Below, piece after piece: positions 48,501 through 61,900 of a DNA stretch of 64,000 nucleotides. Each line of letters starts with the position of its first letter. The first letter of the stretch is position 1. Both the position numbers and the translations under genes were made by a program. Source of the DNA: Rostratula benghalensis (Eukaryota; Chordata; Aves; Charadriiformes; Rostratulidae); NCBI GenBank assembly GCA_013399305.1, contig VXAI01000163.1, positions 374,922 through 438,921 of the forward strand. Reading direction: 5' to 3'. The notes below the pieces were generated by a model. The model was not told where the DNA came from, ran no database searches, and saw only the letters and a program-made list of their open reading frames with translations.

Positions 48501-50639
48501 TCATGTGCAATACTTTCTGGCTGTACTTCCATGCAGCTGATCAGACCCAAGATTCTTGTGTTCTAACTTGCTGCTTTCCTGCTCCTTGCAGAAAATGCAA
48601 GGGCAATAGCAAAGGCAGCACTGAGGTTGCAGCACAGATGTGTCCTTTCAGATCCCTGAGAGGAGAGATGCTGCAGTACAAAGTAGTGGTATTCTCTCAG
48701 GTGAATCACCCTTTCTCCTCTTCATGCATTGCTGCTTTATGAATCACATGCTACAGCAAGACAGTGCTGTGGTATCCCTCCTTCCAGTTCCTCCATCATC
48801 ACCACCTCTGGTTTGGTGCCCCTGTTTCAGCATGTTTTATTGTTACCATAGAGAAAGTAACACCGACCTTTCCTGTTCTGCTCTGTGTTCTTTGTCTCCT
48901 CCTCAGTTCATTTACATTAGCAATAAAATGCTATGACTCAAGACAAGAGTTATTTACATCATCTGTTTGAAGGCAGTTTGACAAGTCTTGTGTAAATATA
49001 GATCTGGAGAAGTACCCCACACAGATTCAGAAGTGACTGCTTTACAGGCTTCAAAATCTGACCCATTCTTTTGAAAGTGGTTATTTTCCATGGGTGATTG
49101 GGTCTGACTGTGAGTAAGAATCAAAAAAGTGCTTTCATTTTGACCTATTGCTTGAGGTTGTTCCATGTCAGCTACAATAAATTCACGGAACACTGTATTC
49201 TCCATGAAGTGATATGTCACGTAACAGAATCTACATTTCTTTAACACCAAGTTCAAACAAATAATGCATTAATGCATCACTAATTTCGATAAATTAGTAG
49301 GGCCAGGATACATTTGTGGACTTTTCTTCTGAATATATCGTATCTTACTTTCTTTTTCTTAAGAGGAGTAGTGTCTGATTTTATTTTTGGTAAATGCAAC
49401 CTGTACCTGGATTTTTTCATCTGCTTCAAGCAAGACTTTGTAGGCAAGGCACTGAAATCAGGAGGGGACTCAATGCATGCTTGTAGCCATGGGAGCGTGG
49501 ATAGCAAGGAGAAAAACAACAGAAATAGCATCTGACTGGGAAGAACTGGAGACCACGCTGGTGAGAAATGTACTGGAGCCCCCTGGGGAATCTGGACCCG
49601 TGAGTAGGCATACTGTGCACAATAAATGGAAAATGTTGAGGAGCTGGGTTGGTAGCACGGTGTGGGGGGTGAGGGATTGTGAGGAAAAGCAGGAGAGAGA
49701 GAAAGCTTGCAATTATAGACTGGAGCATGCAGACTTGTGGAGAAAGGGTGAAGACTTGTGACTTGGGAGAAGGGGTACTCTAGGGGACAGGGGTGTGATG
49801 GGAGCAGTGGTGAGCACAGCACACTGTAGATCAAAAGTCACTAGGGTTATTTGATGGCAGTCTATATCCTTTCTGCCTTGTAAAGCAGACACAGGTATGG
49901 AAGCACAGACACATGCAGTGTTGCTCCCCTTCTAATGATGCCACAGGGGTGTTCTCTCTCCCTTGCTCCATGTATTTAGCTTTTGGAAATGTGGTAGCTC
50001 AAAAGAAGTACTTAAATTCAGGTAATCCAAAAAATGGAGTAAACATTTTTGTACCCCGTGTTTTCTGACATATCCTGCATATTTAATGGTGAACATTTAA
50101 ATAACAGTCAACACACAGAAGTTTATTTTCAAGAAATGCAGTATTTTGCTGAGTGTATGTAGGAACTCCCCTTGTGCTTATTATTACTCCATTGCATGTA
50201 TTTTCCACCTTGATAACAAACAAATGCAGGTGACTGCACAAATATGTTGTAATGTATTCTGGTAAACCTTTCCCTTATGAAAAATTGCTATAATATAAAT
50301 TTATCACTGGAGTGCTTGTAAAATACTATCAGATAGATGTTATCTCAGTAATAGCACTGTATTTCATTAGCAATGCTCCATAACTAAATTGCCATAACTG
50401 AAATTACAGTCTGGTTCAGAAACAGGAATAGAAGCATTATATACATGAAAGGCTGAAAAACTAACTGAATATACATTCTTAATCCTCTTGTGCTCAATGC
50501 TAAACAATTAATACTAGCTTTGGTATTTCCTTTCTTTGACTTAAAAAAGGGGCAGAGGAGAAAAAAAAAAAACTAATATATTTCTTTAAAGAAGCCCAAA
50601 TAAAACTGAAATGCTTTGGGCCAGCTTTGCAGCTTGTGA
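48501..50639. other. Unique non-coding DNA including a purine-rich patch
   Basis: The longest open frame in the window (184 codons, minus strand, 49280-49834) lies here. It is opposite a G/A-rich plus strand, which removes stop codons from the minus frames. The translated sequence is Ser/Pro/Leu-rich and low in complexity, with no recognisable domain, and a plus-strand frame (49477-49761) is open over the same stretch. I regard both as non-coding. Confidence 0.5.
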
Positions 50640-50725
50640 AAAATCAATGTTGCTTCAAATACTCCATTGACTTCAGTGTTCTGATGTTGATTTACGGTGG
50701 GGATCCACACAACGATTAAGAATAC
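50640..50725 (+). repeat. Ancient sauropsid-type interspersed repeat
   Basis: TACTCCATTGACTTCAGTG, then a degraded 'TTCTGATGTTGATTTACGGT' and GGGGATCC, follow a widespread reptile/bird repeat with the order ACTCCATTGACTTCAGTGG, AGTTACTCCTGATTTACACC, GTGAGGATC. The formal family is unknown to me. Confidence 0.5.
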
Positions 50726-51227
50726 CCTGGCCTTTGATAGTGCTTTCTGTCTTGAGATTCCTAATTGCTTTCTGTCAAACTCTCTGCCTGTCTTACAGGT
50801 TGTGAGGATGAAGTATTGTATTCAGGACTTTATAGACAGTTTTAATTCAAGATAATTACAAATTATTAATTCAGTTGAATGCCTTATTAGGAAGTCTTAC
50901 TTGATTTTCTTATTTTTATGTACATGATATAAGCAAGAGAAATCCTTGGAGGCATTTGACATCTTTATTTGTGAACAGTCCTTTCAAGCAGTATAAAACC
51001 TATTTGAAACTCAAAAACAGCTTTCAATCCTGGTATCATGTTGCAAACAAGATGAATAACTGTTTTAATTCTAAAGATACCATACTATCATCCCTTGGGA
51101 TGGTCCAGGTTACTTACCTGCTCACTCTTCTGTTACCTTTGGTTTGCTGCATAATCCAAAGACCAATGTGGTCCATCCCTTTCTTTCTTCAAGCAGAATT
51201 CTTGCCCCAATCAAGCTTTTCTTAACT

Positions 51228-51269
51228 TTTTTCTTTTTTTTTTTCTTTTTTCTTTTTTTTTTGGGGGGG
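51228..51269. repeat. T-rich pyrimidine tract followed by G7
   Basis: About 35 pyrimidines (T runs broken by single C) followed directly by seven G. Such an abrupt strand-composition switch is often polymorphic and hard to sequence. No mobile-element body seen on either side. Confidence 0.85.
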
Positions 51270-51667
51270 AGGCACTTTATAATTTTATTGATTACCTAGT
51301 GATTTTTTGCATGAACAACAATGCATTACAAACTCCAGTACAACTCTTCATGGTTATTCTAAGGAAAGAGTGTGTAAGGATTATCCTCTGCAAGGCCTGT
51401 GTAGGGATCATAGGTACATAGTTGGTATGGTTGGTGTACAGAATCCTTCAGCTAACAGCCTTAAAGCTTCCAAGAGATGCCTTATGGAAAGCAGAGCTAG
51501 TCAGGATGCTTGTCTGGTGATGCCCCGTACCTGATCAGCACAGTCTGTCCTCACTACTGGTTGGACATAGGGGCATGGAGTTGCAGCAGCCTTGCAGTTC
51601 TTGAGCTGCCAGATTCAGTATGATATATTTTCCTCTAACATATTTTCCTAGGTTGTGGTATTCTTTT

Positions 51668-51721
51668 AATTAAAACAATAAAATTTTACTTACTTCAATT
51701 AAAACAATGGCATTTTACTTA
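51668..51721. repeat. Two-copy 25-bp direct repeat, 29-bp period
   Basis: AATTAAAACAATAAAATTTT then ACTTA at 51668-51692 is repeated as AATTAAAACAATGGCATTTT then ACTTA at 51697-51721, with two or three differences around the centre. A local tandem duplication. Confidence 0.8.
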
Positions 51722-52023
51722 ATTCTGGTGAAGGGATGAAAGCCATTTTGAATTATAAATATGACTGAAGATAAAATATGTATTTATCCTTCAGGTCTAC
51801 TTTCTTATTATCAGCATTCTGTCCTCTCACACTGGGGTGTATCCACCTTCAGACATAGCCCAGATTAATATTATTTACAGCCATGATAGCATAAAATATT
51901 GATGAATTGGTTGGGTAACAAACAGCAACAATGCGCATTATAATAATGTGGTTGAAGAACTTGGAATTCCAAAATTATACCACCAATAAAGAACTCTGTG
52001 CTCTCCATAAGTAGAAACAGTGA

Positions 52024-52028
52024 TAAAC
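52024..52028. repeat. Left target-site duplication of the LTR
   Basis: TAAAC, immediately before the LTR's TG. The right copy (52589-52593) is TAAGC, a 4/5 match with one transition. A 5-bp duplication fits ERV1 or ERVL integrases rather than the 6 bp usual for ERVK. Confidence 0.7.
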
Positions 52029-52588
52029 TGTCCTGGTTTCAGCTGGGATAGAGTTAATTTACTTTCTAGTAGCTGTTGTGTTTTGCACTTAGTATGAGAA
52101 GAATGCTGAAGAATGTTGATAACGCATATTGTTTTAGTTGTTGTTAAGTAATGTTTATATTAGTCAAGGACTTTTCCAGCTTCCCATAGAAGCTTAGAGG
52201 GAGCATAGGCAGGACAAGCTGGCCAAAGGAATATTCTGTACCACAGACATCATCCTCACTATAGAGATGGGGGTTTGCCAGGGTTCAAGGATCTGCAATC
52301 AATGCTCAGGGCGGAATGAGAAAACCAATCATGGGGTAGTGAGAGCAACTTGTGTTGTATCACTTTATTTTGTATAATTTTTTTTATTATTATCATTGTT
52401 GTTGTTGTAATTATTATTTTTATTATTGTCCTCTTCTGCTACTCGTCTATTAAACTGTCTTTATCTCAACTTATGAGATTTTTTCCTTTCCCGTCCTTTT
52501 CTCCCTCTCTCCCTACCATGCTGAGGGGAATGGGTAGAGGGGGGTGCTCTGCATGGTCCGAGTTGCTGCCTGGGGGTAAACCATGACA
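52029..52588 (+). mobile_element. Solo LTR of an avian endogenous retrovirus
   Basis: A 560-bp unit that begins TGTCCTGGTTTCAGCTGGGA and ends GGGTAAACCATGACA, with the 5'-TG...CA-3' ends of a retroviral LTR. Internal landmarks include 'TAAGTAATGTTTATATTAGT' and 'CAAGGACTTTTCCAGCTTCC' in U3, an ATT/GTT-rich tract (about 52377-52430), and an ATTAAA polyadenylation signal at 52449-52454 followed by 'CTGTCTTTATCTCAAC'. The TATA region (CACTATAGAGATG) looks eroded. There is no second LTR, primer-binding site or viral gene on either side, so this is a solo LTR left by recombination. The sequence is of a type widespread in Neoaves (zebra-finch-style LTRs, probably ERVL or ERV1). The exact subfamily needs a repeat library. 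Confidence 0.92.
52449..52454 (+). promoter_or_regulatory. LTR polyadenylation signal ATTAAA
   Basis: The common variant hexamer lies about 135 bp from the LTR 3' end, where the R region is expected. It could still end a chance transcript crossing the LTR on the plus strand. Confidence 0.55.
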
Positions 52589-52593
52589 TAAGC
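52589..52593. repeat. Right target-site duplication of the LTR
   Basis: TAAGC directly after the LTR's terminal CA. It pairs with TAAAC at 52024-52028. Confidence 0.7.
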
Positions 52594-55500
52594 TTTACCC
52601 CAAATTTTATCAAAGCCCCAGATATGGGCCTCTGATACTATGCTGTAAGTTTTTGTGGGTATCCGTGATTCAAGGACCAAGTTTCTATCTTAAATGGCTG
52701 ATTTGTCAGGTTAGCGATACCCATTTAAAATACCTTCTGTTCTTAGACTGATGCTGACCCAATTCAATACACAATAAAAGCAGGTCTTGTTATAGAGTAC
52801 TCAATCATACCTGATGTACAAATATGAAAATTTTTATTCATCTGTGGAATTACTTAAAGCATTAGGACTCTGATCTGTGCTTAAGATGCCTAAATATTTT
52901 ACTACTTCGTATAACAAAGTACTTTTAAATCTTTTGTTTGTACTACATGTCTGATTCCTAGCAAATTATTCAAATTTGAAAGATTATAACAGATTAATTA
53001 AAATGTTTGGTGAAATTATTTTTTAAAAAAATATTATTTTCTTAATAAACTGTCTGCAAGATGTACACACAAAACGCCACCCTCAAAATCCCTCACTGAC
53101 TATTCAAGTTAAGTGTTTGCAATAAGTATGGATGAAGCAAATCTTCAAAAGCTGTAACTGCACACATAATGCTAGAATAAATAGGCATTGCTTCTACATC
53201 TTTTAGAGTCCAGAAAATAATGTAATGGAACTGTACACAACTTTCAGTGGAAACTACATCCTGTTTTAGTACCCCTATTTACAATTTGTTTCTTAACATT
53301 GGAACATTTTTATCTTGTTTTGTAAATTAGTCTTCGTGAATAAGCACAGCCATCTGGCTAAAGTGCTTTAAGAATCTGTTTTGCAGAGTTGATCCTACGA
53401 TACTGTTTCTCTTTGATTATGGATATTAGTTATGGCTGAATGTAGACTAATGCCATCCAAAATTGGCATGCCAGGGTTGGAACAGGTTTCAAAGGCTGTG
53501 ATTTTTATCTTCTGGACCTTTCTTTAGATTTGCTCTGAGGAATATATTTGGATTTATGATACCAACATTTTGGAGAAGCACTGCTTCTGAATATCTGTGT
53601 TTTTTAAGAAGCTGGGACATGAGCCAGCTGCAAGTGGACACAGATTATTCAGAGACTTATGGCAGACAGTGCTGATCAGTCAGAGTCAGATGCTGAATGA
53701 AGCGGGGCTCTGTCAGACATTTGGCTCTGAATGATTTTTTAACTGCAGGATGAGATACCAGGGGTGGCAATACAAATGAAGAAAATAACCTCAGTAAAGG
53801 CATGGAGCAGTTAGAAGCTCTGCGGAGAGTGAAGTGCAGGGGACAACTGGGGAAGGTTAAATCAGTGGATGCCAGAAAAAACAGGATGATTGCTCAGAAG
53901 GCAGCTTTATGTGGGGTAACAGTATTGCATGATTTTAATAGCTTCCAGTTAGTAACATCATAGCACCTGGAAATCAAACTCAGATTGCCTAAATTTATTC
54001 TTATAAAATCAGTAGCTAAATTAGAGGGGTAGTCTTTGTAGATCATTGATAGAAAGAGAGAGGAAGAGAGGGGCTGGGAGTGGAAAGCTCCCTAAAGAGT
54101 GATTCAGAGCCCAGTTTAAATGCTGTAGTTGTCCTCGTAAGGAAGTACTCTCTCTTCACTGACTGTATAAGAAGCTGTAGGACACGAGCCTTCTGAGTCA
54201 TCTAAATAAGGTATGCAAATATCCACCAAAGAGTACAGAAAGACTTTAGAAAAATGGAGTCTGCAATCAAAAGGAGAAGAGACAAACATAATTTGGGGAG
54301 CAAGTCAGGCCATAATAAGAGATAAAATTATAATGGGGACATGGGATGTAAACCTTGAGAGACAGCATGCATGAGAGCACAAGTGCAACAGGATAGTCCA
54401 TGACAAAATAACCAGAATTTTCTAACAGGAAATTATTTTGTCCAGAAAAACAGTTGTAGAGAAAGACGATGCTGGGATGATTTCTCATAAAAGAAGCTTG
54501 AGGCATGAAGACATGAGGAGGTCAAAGTAAGGCTGCAAAAATCCAGCACATGCAGTGGTAAATAACACAAGCTAAGCTTGGCTTGTTAGTCATAACATAA
54601 GATAGAGGAACTTCAGTGAACCAGATCACTTCGCAACAATTTGCAAGTACTAGCAGAGCGTGCTGATGTACATTCAGTGAAACAGAATGACAACAGCACC
54701 TTTAGTTCAGAAAAGAATTGCCATCATAGCAAAAGTGAATACTTACAGTAGAAGATGGAGTCCTGAAAGTAAACGGGGTTACTTCTTTGTCCATTTTAAT
54801 TGGATGAAGATCCATAAGACAATCTAGTGCCCCAAAAACTAATGGAGCACTGAAGAAAAGACTGTCAGCAGCTAAAGAAGATACTTTAAGCCCCTACTTC
54901 TGCCTCCATGAGGCATGTAATCTGCAACTGTATTATTTTTAAGGTACCCATTACTGTCTTTAAAATTATAGCAAGTTTTTTTTTCTCTCATCAAGAGCCT
55001 CTTTGTTTGAAATGCTTTTTCCTCAGATAGTGATGGGACAAATAAAGGGAATAACTTCACATTTAAAGAAGAGATGAAACAGTTCACTGAAGTAATGCTT
55101 CACATGGCAAAAGTAAGTAAATATATAAAGGGGAATAATTTCTACTGTTTACACAGGAAGAAATTCTAGATTAAATGATGCCAAATACTTTTCTCTCCTT
55201 TCTGTATCTGCAGGGTTCTCTCAGATTCTCTTAGCAAAACAGAGTGCGTATTAGTGTACACTTCAATATTTGTTTTATAAGATGTTCATCACACACTACC
55301 ACATTTGTTTAGTTTGGCAGGAGGTGTTTCACCATAAAGTGCTGCAGATTGCAGCTTGTTTTTGATGTAGAGTAGGAAAGTTTGCATAAAGGTTGGCTTT
55401 GATCTGAGAGAGACCATCTGAAAAGACTCACACAAAAATTGGGGTGGCAACATGATTACCCAGCCAGACCTGAACACAAATGTCAAAACATGATCATAGA

Positions 55501-58500
55501 ATTAGCATACTAAGAGTTTGCAAATGCCACAACATAGGTAGATACTCCCCAAGGTTGATCTTCATCGATAATTCTTTCCAACAGAGATGGGGGGCAGGTA
55601 GACATCAGAAGAGCAATTGCTATAGAAAATCTTGTGCCTATCCTTGTTTGACTGCACAAGCACTCTTGAGGGCTGTGCTCTGCCAGGCAGACAGTGCTGC
55701 AAGAAGCCTGCAACTCTAAATTTTAGGGAAGCTATGTCACTGAAGGGTAATTACAGAGTCTGACCTATGGGAAATGGCCTTGAATAGTTTGAGAAGGTTA
55801 CCAACATACTCCTCTTACAATTGTATGATCAAATCCAGGAGCTGCTAACTTATTTATCACTGAGACTGGTTTCCTAAGTATGGTACATGTATCATGCTCT
55901 CTGCTGATTCCTAATCCAGTAACTTCTGAAACTGTTGACCAGTCTCAGCTAAGTCTGACAGAAAGGCAGTTGTTTCAGAGATACCAAATTAATATATATA
56001 AGTTTTGTGAAACTCCATAGTTGTGTAGAGAAGAGAGACAGTGTTAGTCTCTTCACTGAGGAAAGATTGCAGCATGAACTCAGCCTTTATTAGACACCAG
56101 AGAAACCACATGAGAGGGACATTATGAATGCTTCAGTCAAAAGAGAAGCCTTGGTGAGAAGCAGCAGATTATTAAGCAGCTGGGAATCCAACCACAAGAC
56201 AAATCCATAGGCTTCATTAATTTTGATGTTCATGGAAATAGTTCTTATTTATGGGATGCCAGCACTCACTGAAACTGCCCATTAACGACTTCCTGCCATA
56301 GCCAAAAGCAGCTTCACAAACAGATAATTTTTTCCACCTACCCCTATATGATTTGCAAATTGAATACAAAACTGGAATCGGTTTGATGTTCAAAAAAATC
56401 CCAAATTAACAAACCAACCAACAAACCACCAACCTTTCTGAAGATCTGATAAAAGGATAGCAGAACAAGATCAAGGGCTACGTCACCTACATTGTAGCAG
56501 CTTAAAAAGAGAACTGGGCTCTTACAAAATGTAGGTTTTGAATCACAGAATTCCTGCTGGGAATGAGTTCCCACAGTAGTAATTAAGACTAATGCACAGA
56601 ACACCGTATTTCCAGTCACCAGTTAATTGGAAGGCCTCAGTAATAAGAGGAGGGAGATACTTAAAAGCACCAGTCCAATGTACACTACAGAGAACAGAAA
56701 AAAACTTCTAAAACTATCCGGAGGTCATTTAGGGATTTAAAAATCTATGGGAAGAGACAGATGGTTTCATCCTGGCCTTAAATGAATGTTGACATTTAAG
56801 TAGTTGTTAGAGCTCTGTCAAAAATGCAGAGCAAGTCAAGTGAAAGAGCCTGTGTTGATGGCACATGAAAAATAGGTTTCCACAAGAAAGAGATATGGTC
56901 CTGTGCTCTTTCAGGGGCACGTCACTCTTCTTTTCTGATTTGGTTTTGTTTTTTTCCTCAGTCTAAAATAGTAATTAATATAAAGAGTATATGATCTTCT
57001 TTGTAAGTGAAATTTCTGAATGTCTTCTGCAGAGACAGGAAGACGGCATTTTCAGTGCTGAAAGTTTGAGTTGTGTGTGTACTATTTTGTATCTACACTT
57101 CTTTCTTTTCTTTAAACTTTTGTGAGAGCTGCCAGGCACAAACATAATATTTTAGCCAAGAGAGTTTTCAAAGAAAAGCTGCCTAGTGGATATTGAACTG
57201 AGGTTTTAGAAATCACAAAGAATCGTAAGTTCTCAAGTTTGGGGTTTTTTTCTGGTTACAAGAATTGATACAGTGCTAGAAGAGTGAGTAGAATCATAAA
57301 GCAGACATCTTTTTAACCTTGGCTCTGACTTTAATGACTTGCACACAACTCACACAGGCTACAACAACACACAATGGAGCAATACATTTTTCCACAAAAA
57401 CTCTGGGTACATAAACAGGCTGTGAAAATTACTGTTTTTCTTGCTAACCTGTAGAACATGTGAAGTAGCCTCTGAGAATATGGGTAATTTATCTGACTGC
57501 TACTTTTGTAGCATACATTTTATAGAAAACTCTACAACTTTCGGTATGTTCTATTCCCAGCTATGGTCAACTGTAAATCAACCATAATTTTGAGATACTT
57601 TCATACAGGAATACCCATTTCTGTATATCTGTTTTGCCTTTTGAGAAATGTCAACATTTTTTTTTTTTGTTTGTAAAGTTAAAAGCACAATTCTGGTCCA
57701 CTTTTCTTGGATTTTACCTAAATCTCTAACCAATCTTACTTGTGGCATTAGAAGTTATTAAAATATTTTGCTATCTACAGATAGACGTTCTCAAACACTC
57801 ACCAAGAAAAGAAGCAAGCTTTTGAAAGAAAGCAAAAGGAAATAATTGGAAAATCTTTTTTATATTTTTGATGATCCTGAATGAATTTTGATGAATCCTC
57901 TGTAAAGTATTGCATTGATTTATGCATTTTGTGGATAATGTACTGAGCTCTCCCAAAAGAGTCTCCAGATATCTTTTTCATACAGTTTTCATCATATTTG
58001 CAATTTTATCCCCTCTCTTCCTCCAGTCTTTCACGGGAAAAGAAAATCAAGTTCCCATTCTCTTCTTTCATTACCAAGGACGTAATTTTTTCATTACTTG
58101 CTTTCTATTCCTAAACTTGTATATAATATTTTGTTTATCTGTTTTTTCTCCTCTGCACTGCCTTGGTTTCATACATCCCGAGCTCACTACTGACTGCTCA
58201 AACGATTTTCCCAAATTGCACCAGGTAAACAACATCTTTCTCCTCCTACAAATGCACGTCCCCAAAACCTTGCTTTTTTCTCTTCACTAATGTTCTTTTC
58301 ATGCTCCATGTTAGATTCAACCCTGTCCTGTACAACCACTGCTGTGCCCGTAAACTGCAAATGTGGCTACTGGAGCTTTTCACATATATCAACTACATAT
58401 CCTTAAAGATGTATAACATTTGTTACTTCTGTTTGGATTATTTACTATGCTAATCAAATTACATATCGAGTTATTTCTACCAGCTGTGTTAGCAGTGTCA

Positions 58501-58933
58501 TTATCTGCTGTAAAGGCAACTACAGCTAAATTTGGGGGATTATATGAATAAAATATCTTTTTTCATGAGTTTATTGAAAATATTTGCTACCTATGAGATT
58601 GCAGCTTTCAGAAGATTATTACTGCTTTTCTTTTGCATTCAAGAATACACTAAGCAAGTGTCAGTCTGGGGATCCGATTCATGCAAACAAATTCGTTCAC
58701 AACACAGTATCATGAGCTTTGCCTTTTGTCTAACAAGCTCCCAATCCTGCTAAGAATGTGTCGTGTAACTGTGAGACAAAATGCTTCAGAAAATCAATTG
58801 TCACACTTTACCCATTTCTTGAAACTGGCAATTTTTTCATTGACTTCAGGAAACAGTTGGTATCACTCATTTGGGGAAACAATTACAATGCAAGATAACT
58901 AATCTTTCACACTCAGAAGGTATTAATCAAAGG
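52594..58933. other. Unique AT-rich non-coding DNA
   Basis: No gene, mobile element or RNA gene recognised. Open frames are at most about 120 codons, with no domain or splice support. Confidence 0.5.
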
Positions 58934-58989
58934 ATACGTGTATATGTATATATGTGTGTATATATGTGTGTATACATATGTGTGTATAT
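58934..58989. repeat. 56-bp alternating purine-pyrimidine tract
   Basis: An unbroken alternation of purine and pyrimidine made of TG, TA and one CG step (ATACGTGTATATG at the left end, GTGTGTATAT at the right end). An interrupted (TG/TA)n microsatellite. The TG blocks can adopt Z-DNA and the TA blocks can extrude as cruciform. Confidence 0.9.
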
Positions 58990-61900
58990 TTTTAGCAGGA
59001 ACTGTCTTTTTCTAGCAGGAACCATTTTTATTTTTTTTACTTTAACTAAACAATAAAATAGCTGGGAGGGTTGGGTGTGGGGTTTTTTCTTTTTTTTTTT
59101 TTTCCCTTTTTTTCCCCACTTAAGTGTGCAGTCTTTGATACAAGTACACAGGCCAAGCAGCTAATCTGTGAGCTCATTTCCCTTCAGGCTGTGAAGGAAG
59201 CCATTACCTATTCCATACCTCAGCACAGAAAACCACTCTGTGCTGCCAGGGTGGCAGAATTCTGTGTCACTTAGATCTTCCCTTTTTTGTAGAAGTGATA
59301 CATACTGGATCTGTCAAGTGACAAAATCACTGACTTGGACCTAAATTCTCTCTAAAACATGGCACAGAGAGAGAACCCACACACAGTGCATTAACTTCTC
59401 CAAACCTACCTCGTCTACAGTTCCTTACTTTGACTATTCTTAGGAAAGGATAAACTTATTCACAGAGAGGAACCATCACCTCTATGAAAGGTTCACTTCC
59501 CTTTTATGGCAGAGAATTTGCTCATTATATTTCTGCTTAACTGGAAGTACCACAACTTGATATCTCTTCCTTTTCTGCTCACAAATTCCATGCATGCTTC
59601 AAGCCCTAAAGAAGAGGAACTTTTATTTTGTTATCCAATTAGAATCTTGCTTTTGTTAAAAATAATGAGCAACATTTCAAAATGATGAAATTATTAATCC
59701 CTCCAATTAGTTCACGAGCTCTTTATTGCGGTAATGAAAGCTATAGACCCTAAGCTTTTTTCTAATTATGAAATAAGAAATAAGAACACTGAAGTTACTG
59801 GAAATAGACAGGTTTGAAAATAGTGTAAGCAAAAAAAGTAACTAACAGTGGTGAGTTAATTTGGTTCTAAGGGCAATCAGCTTTGCCTCTGTTTTGTTGG
59901 CAATCTTGTTGACTCACGTTTAAAACAAAACATAATTGTCTTGACTGCAAATACTTTCCATTGAAAGATAATAATCCATCAAAATGCCTGCCTGAAAAAT
60001 AAATTTAAATAGTTGTGCAATCAGATCTCTTTTATGTTCCTGTGCCTTCATTTTAGACATTTATTTGCTAAATACTGGGACATTAATTCCTAGAGACTAC
60101 ATCTTTTGGAGTAAATACAATTGATAGCTATCAATTGCCATCTTCTCAAACAAGCTGTTTAAATGATAATACTTGAGAGACATGGTATTTAGCAGCAAAC
60201 AGTATTGCTCAGTGTATATCAGAAAAAAGACAAACCCAGGTATCTCTTATTTCTACTTTTTAGGTTATAAAAAAATTGTGTATTCAATTGCTGATAAGAA
60301 TGATGTGAATTAAATTTATACCAATTGTAACTAGATATTAGGAAGTAGAACAAAATAATACAATAAAAATATTTGAAAGATACTAACCATTAAGTAATTA
60401 TTATTAGATCAAAGAAAATGATGATGTTTCTCTGAACTCTAGTGGAAAAAAAATATAAACAAAATTGATAATAGTAACTGTAATACTGTCTTTTGCTCAG
60501 AATTAATATTTAAAAGAAGCTAGGGGAATACCTACTGTTAAATTCCTTGACCAAAAAATGGCCACTTCCCTTTCTGATTTTCTGTGAATGATTCATGAGA
60601 TAGAATATTTTTAAAAACTTGATGTGAAAATTTTTGACCTGCACATGGATCCAAGAAATCTGATAAGTAGCTCTAAAATCAGAAGAACAGACCACTATTA
60701 CAGGACAATAAAATTAGAAATAGATCCTTTGGTCTAGTTGAATTGTTAAAAATTAGGTTAAATCTGAGCTCAGGATATACAGGGTCTGTGAACTGAGGGA
60801 AAATGAACCCTCTGAAGGTTCTCTGTTACAGTTGTCACAAAAATTTATGATTCACACTCAACATAATCTCTCAGAATTGAGGTGAGGTGTTACTTTTTTT
60901 ATGCATGTAAGTGAAACTGAAATTTGCAAGGTGGCATAAAATGATAGCAAACAAACACTGCCATCCAATAAATAAATAAATAAATGAGCAAGACAAGTAC
61001 AGGAGTCCTAGTATAGTCTTAATTTAGTGAAATTATACTGGAAGAAGCTGAAGCTCATAATTTGTATTAATGAGGAAGGGCAGTTCTTACATCAAAATCC
61101 ATTCCAAATGTGGTTTGTTGCTATTACTATACAGAACTATGTGAGAAAGAAAAACAGAACAGTATCTTTCATAACATGAGCATTAGAAAAGTATTGCATC
61201 ATGCAAAATATAAAAAGACAATGTATTTAATGATATTTTAGTTTAGAAAAGTAGTTCAGTGATTAAATAATTGAACTGATGCTTATTTTATTTAGAAATG
61301 AATATTCAGCCCTAAAAATTAATGTCAATATACATTAATATATTCTAGTATAGTATAAAGTGCATCACTGAAAAGGGACATATGCCTCTTTAGTAGTCTC
61401 ATACTTCTTAGCAAATGTCACAGCAAAAGTACGGCTGTCTTAGTTTTTAAAACTAAGTTCCATCCCATGAGGTCAAATAATATTAACTCAAGAACAGCTG
61501 AAAGTCCTATCCTTTGCTGCTGGAAAAAGCATACGGACTAAAAATCAACCTTGAAATAAAAAAAAACCACCAGAAAAAAAGGAGAAGAACTGATTATGAG
61601 AAATTACATTACTTTCCTATTTTATGCTCTCCATTGGCGTATCAACTCTTAATGACACTGTTGGGGTTTTCTCAATTTTTCCATTAGTGACAGTGTGTTG
61701 TGTTTTCTTCAGACAAACAACTGATGGGTTTCCGTAGGAGAAACAGTGGAAATAAGTATAGGCAAATTTAAGTCAAATGCACATATCAAATCAACCAAAA
61801 ATAAATAAATATGTGTTCTGTAAAGTCTGTTAGGTGTTATTGTAATAAAAGCATATTAAAGTGGTTATATTGATTGATTGACAGAGTTGAAAACACAAGG

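Larger units (their letters stand above)
50726..52023. other. Unique AT-rich non-coding DNA up to the LTR
   Basis: No gene. A pyrimidine tract ending in G7 lies at 51228-51269 and a 25-bp direct repeat at 51668-51721. The block ends at the LTR target site. Confidence 0.5.

Noticed and set aside
49280..49834. 184-codon minus-strand open frame, the longest in the window
   Set aside because: It lies opposite a purine-rich plus strand that depletes stops, translates to Ser/Pro/Leu-rich low-complexity sequence without a domain, and overlaps another open frame on the plus strand. A frame this long is only mildly unexpected in 64 kb.
52350..52586. 78-codon plus-strand frame with an Ile/Val-rich stretch resembling a membrane segment
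   Set aside because: It is the translation of the ATT/GTT-rich tract and downstream part of the solo LTR, not a gene.
55494..55505. GATCATAGAATT as another CR1 tail
   Set aside because: Only the 12-bp tail word matches. The sequence after it does not follow CR1 in either orientation.
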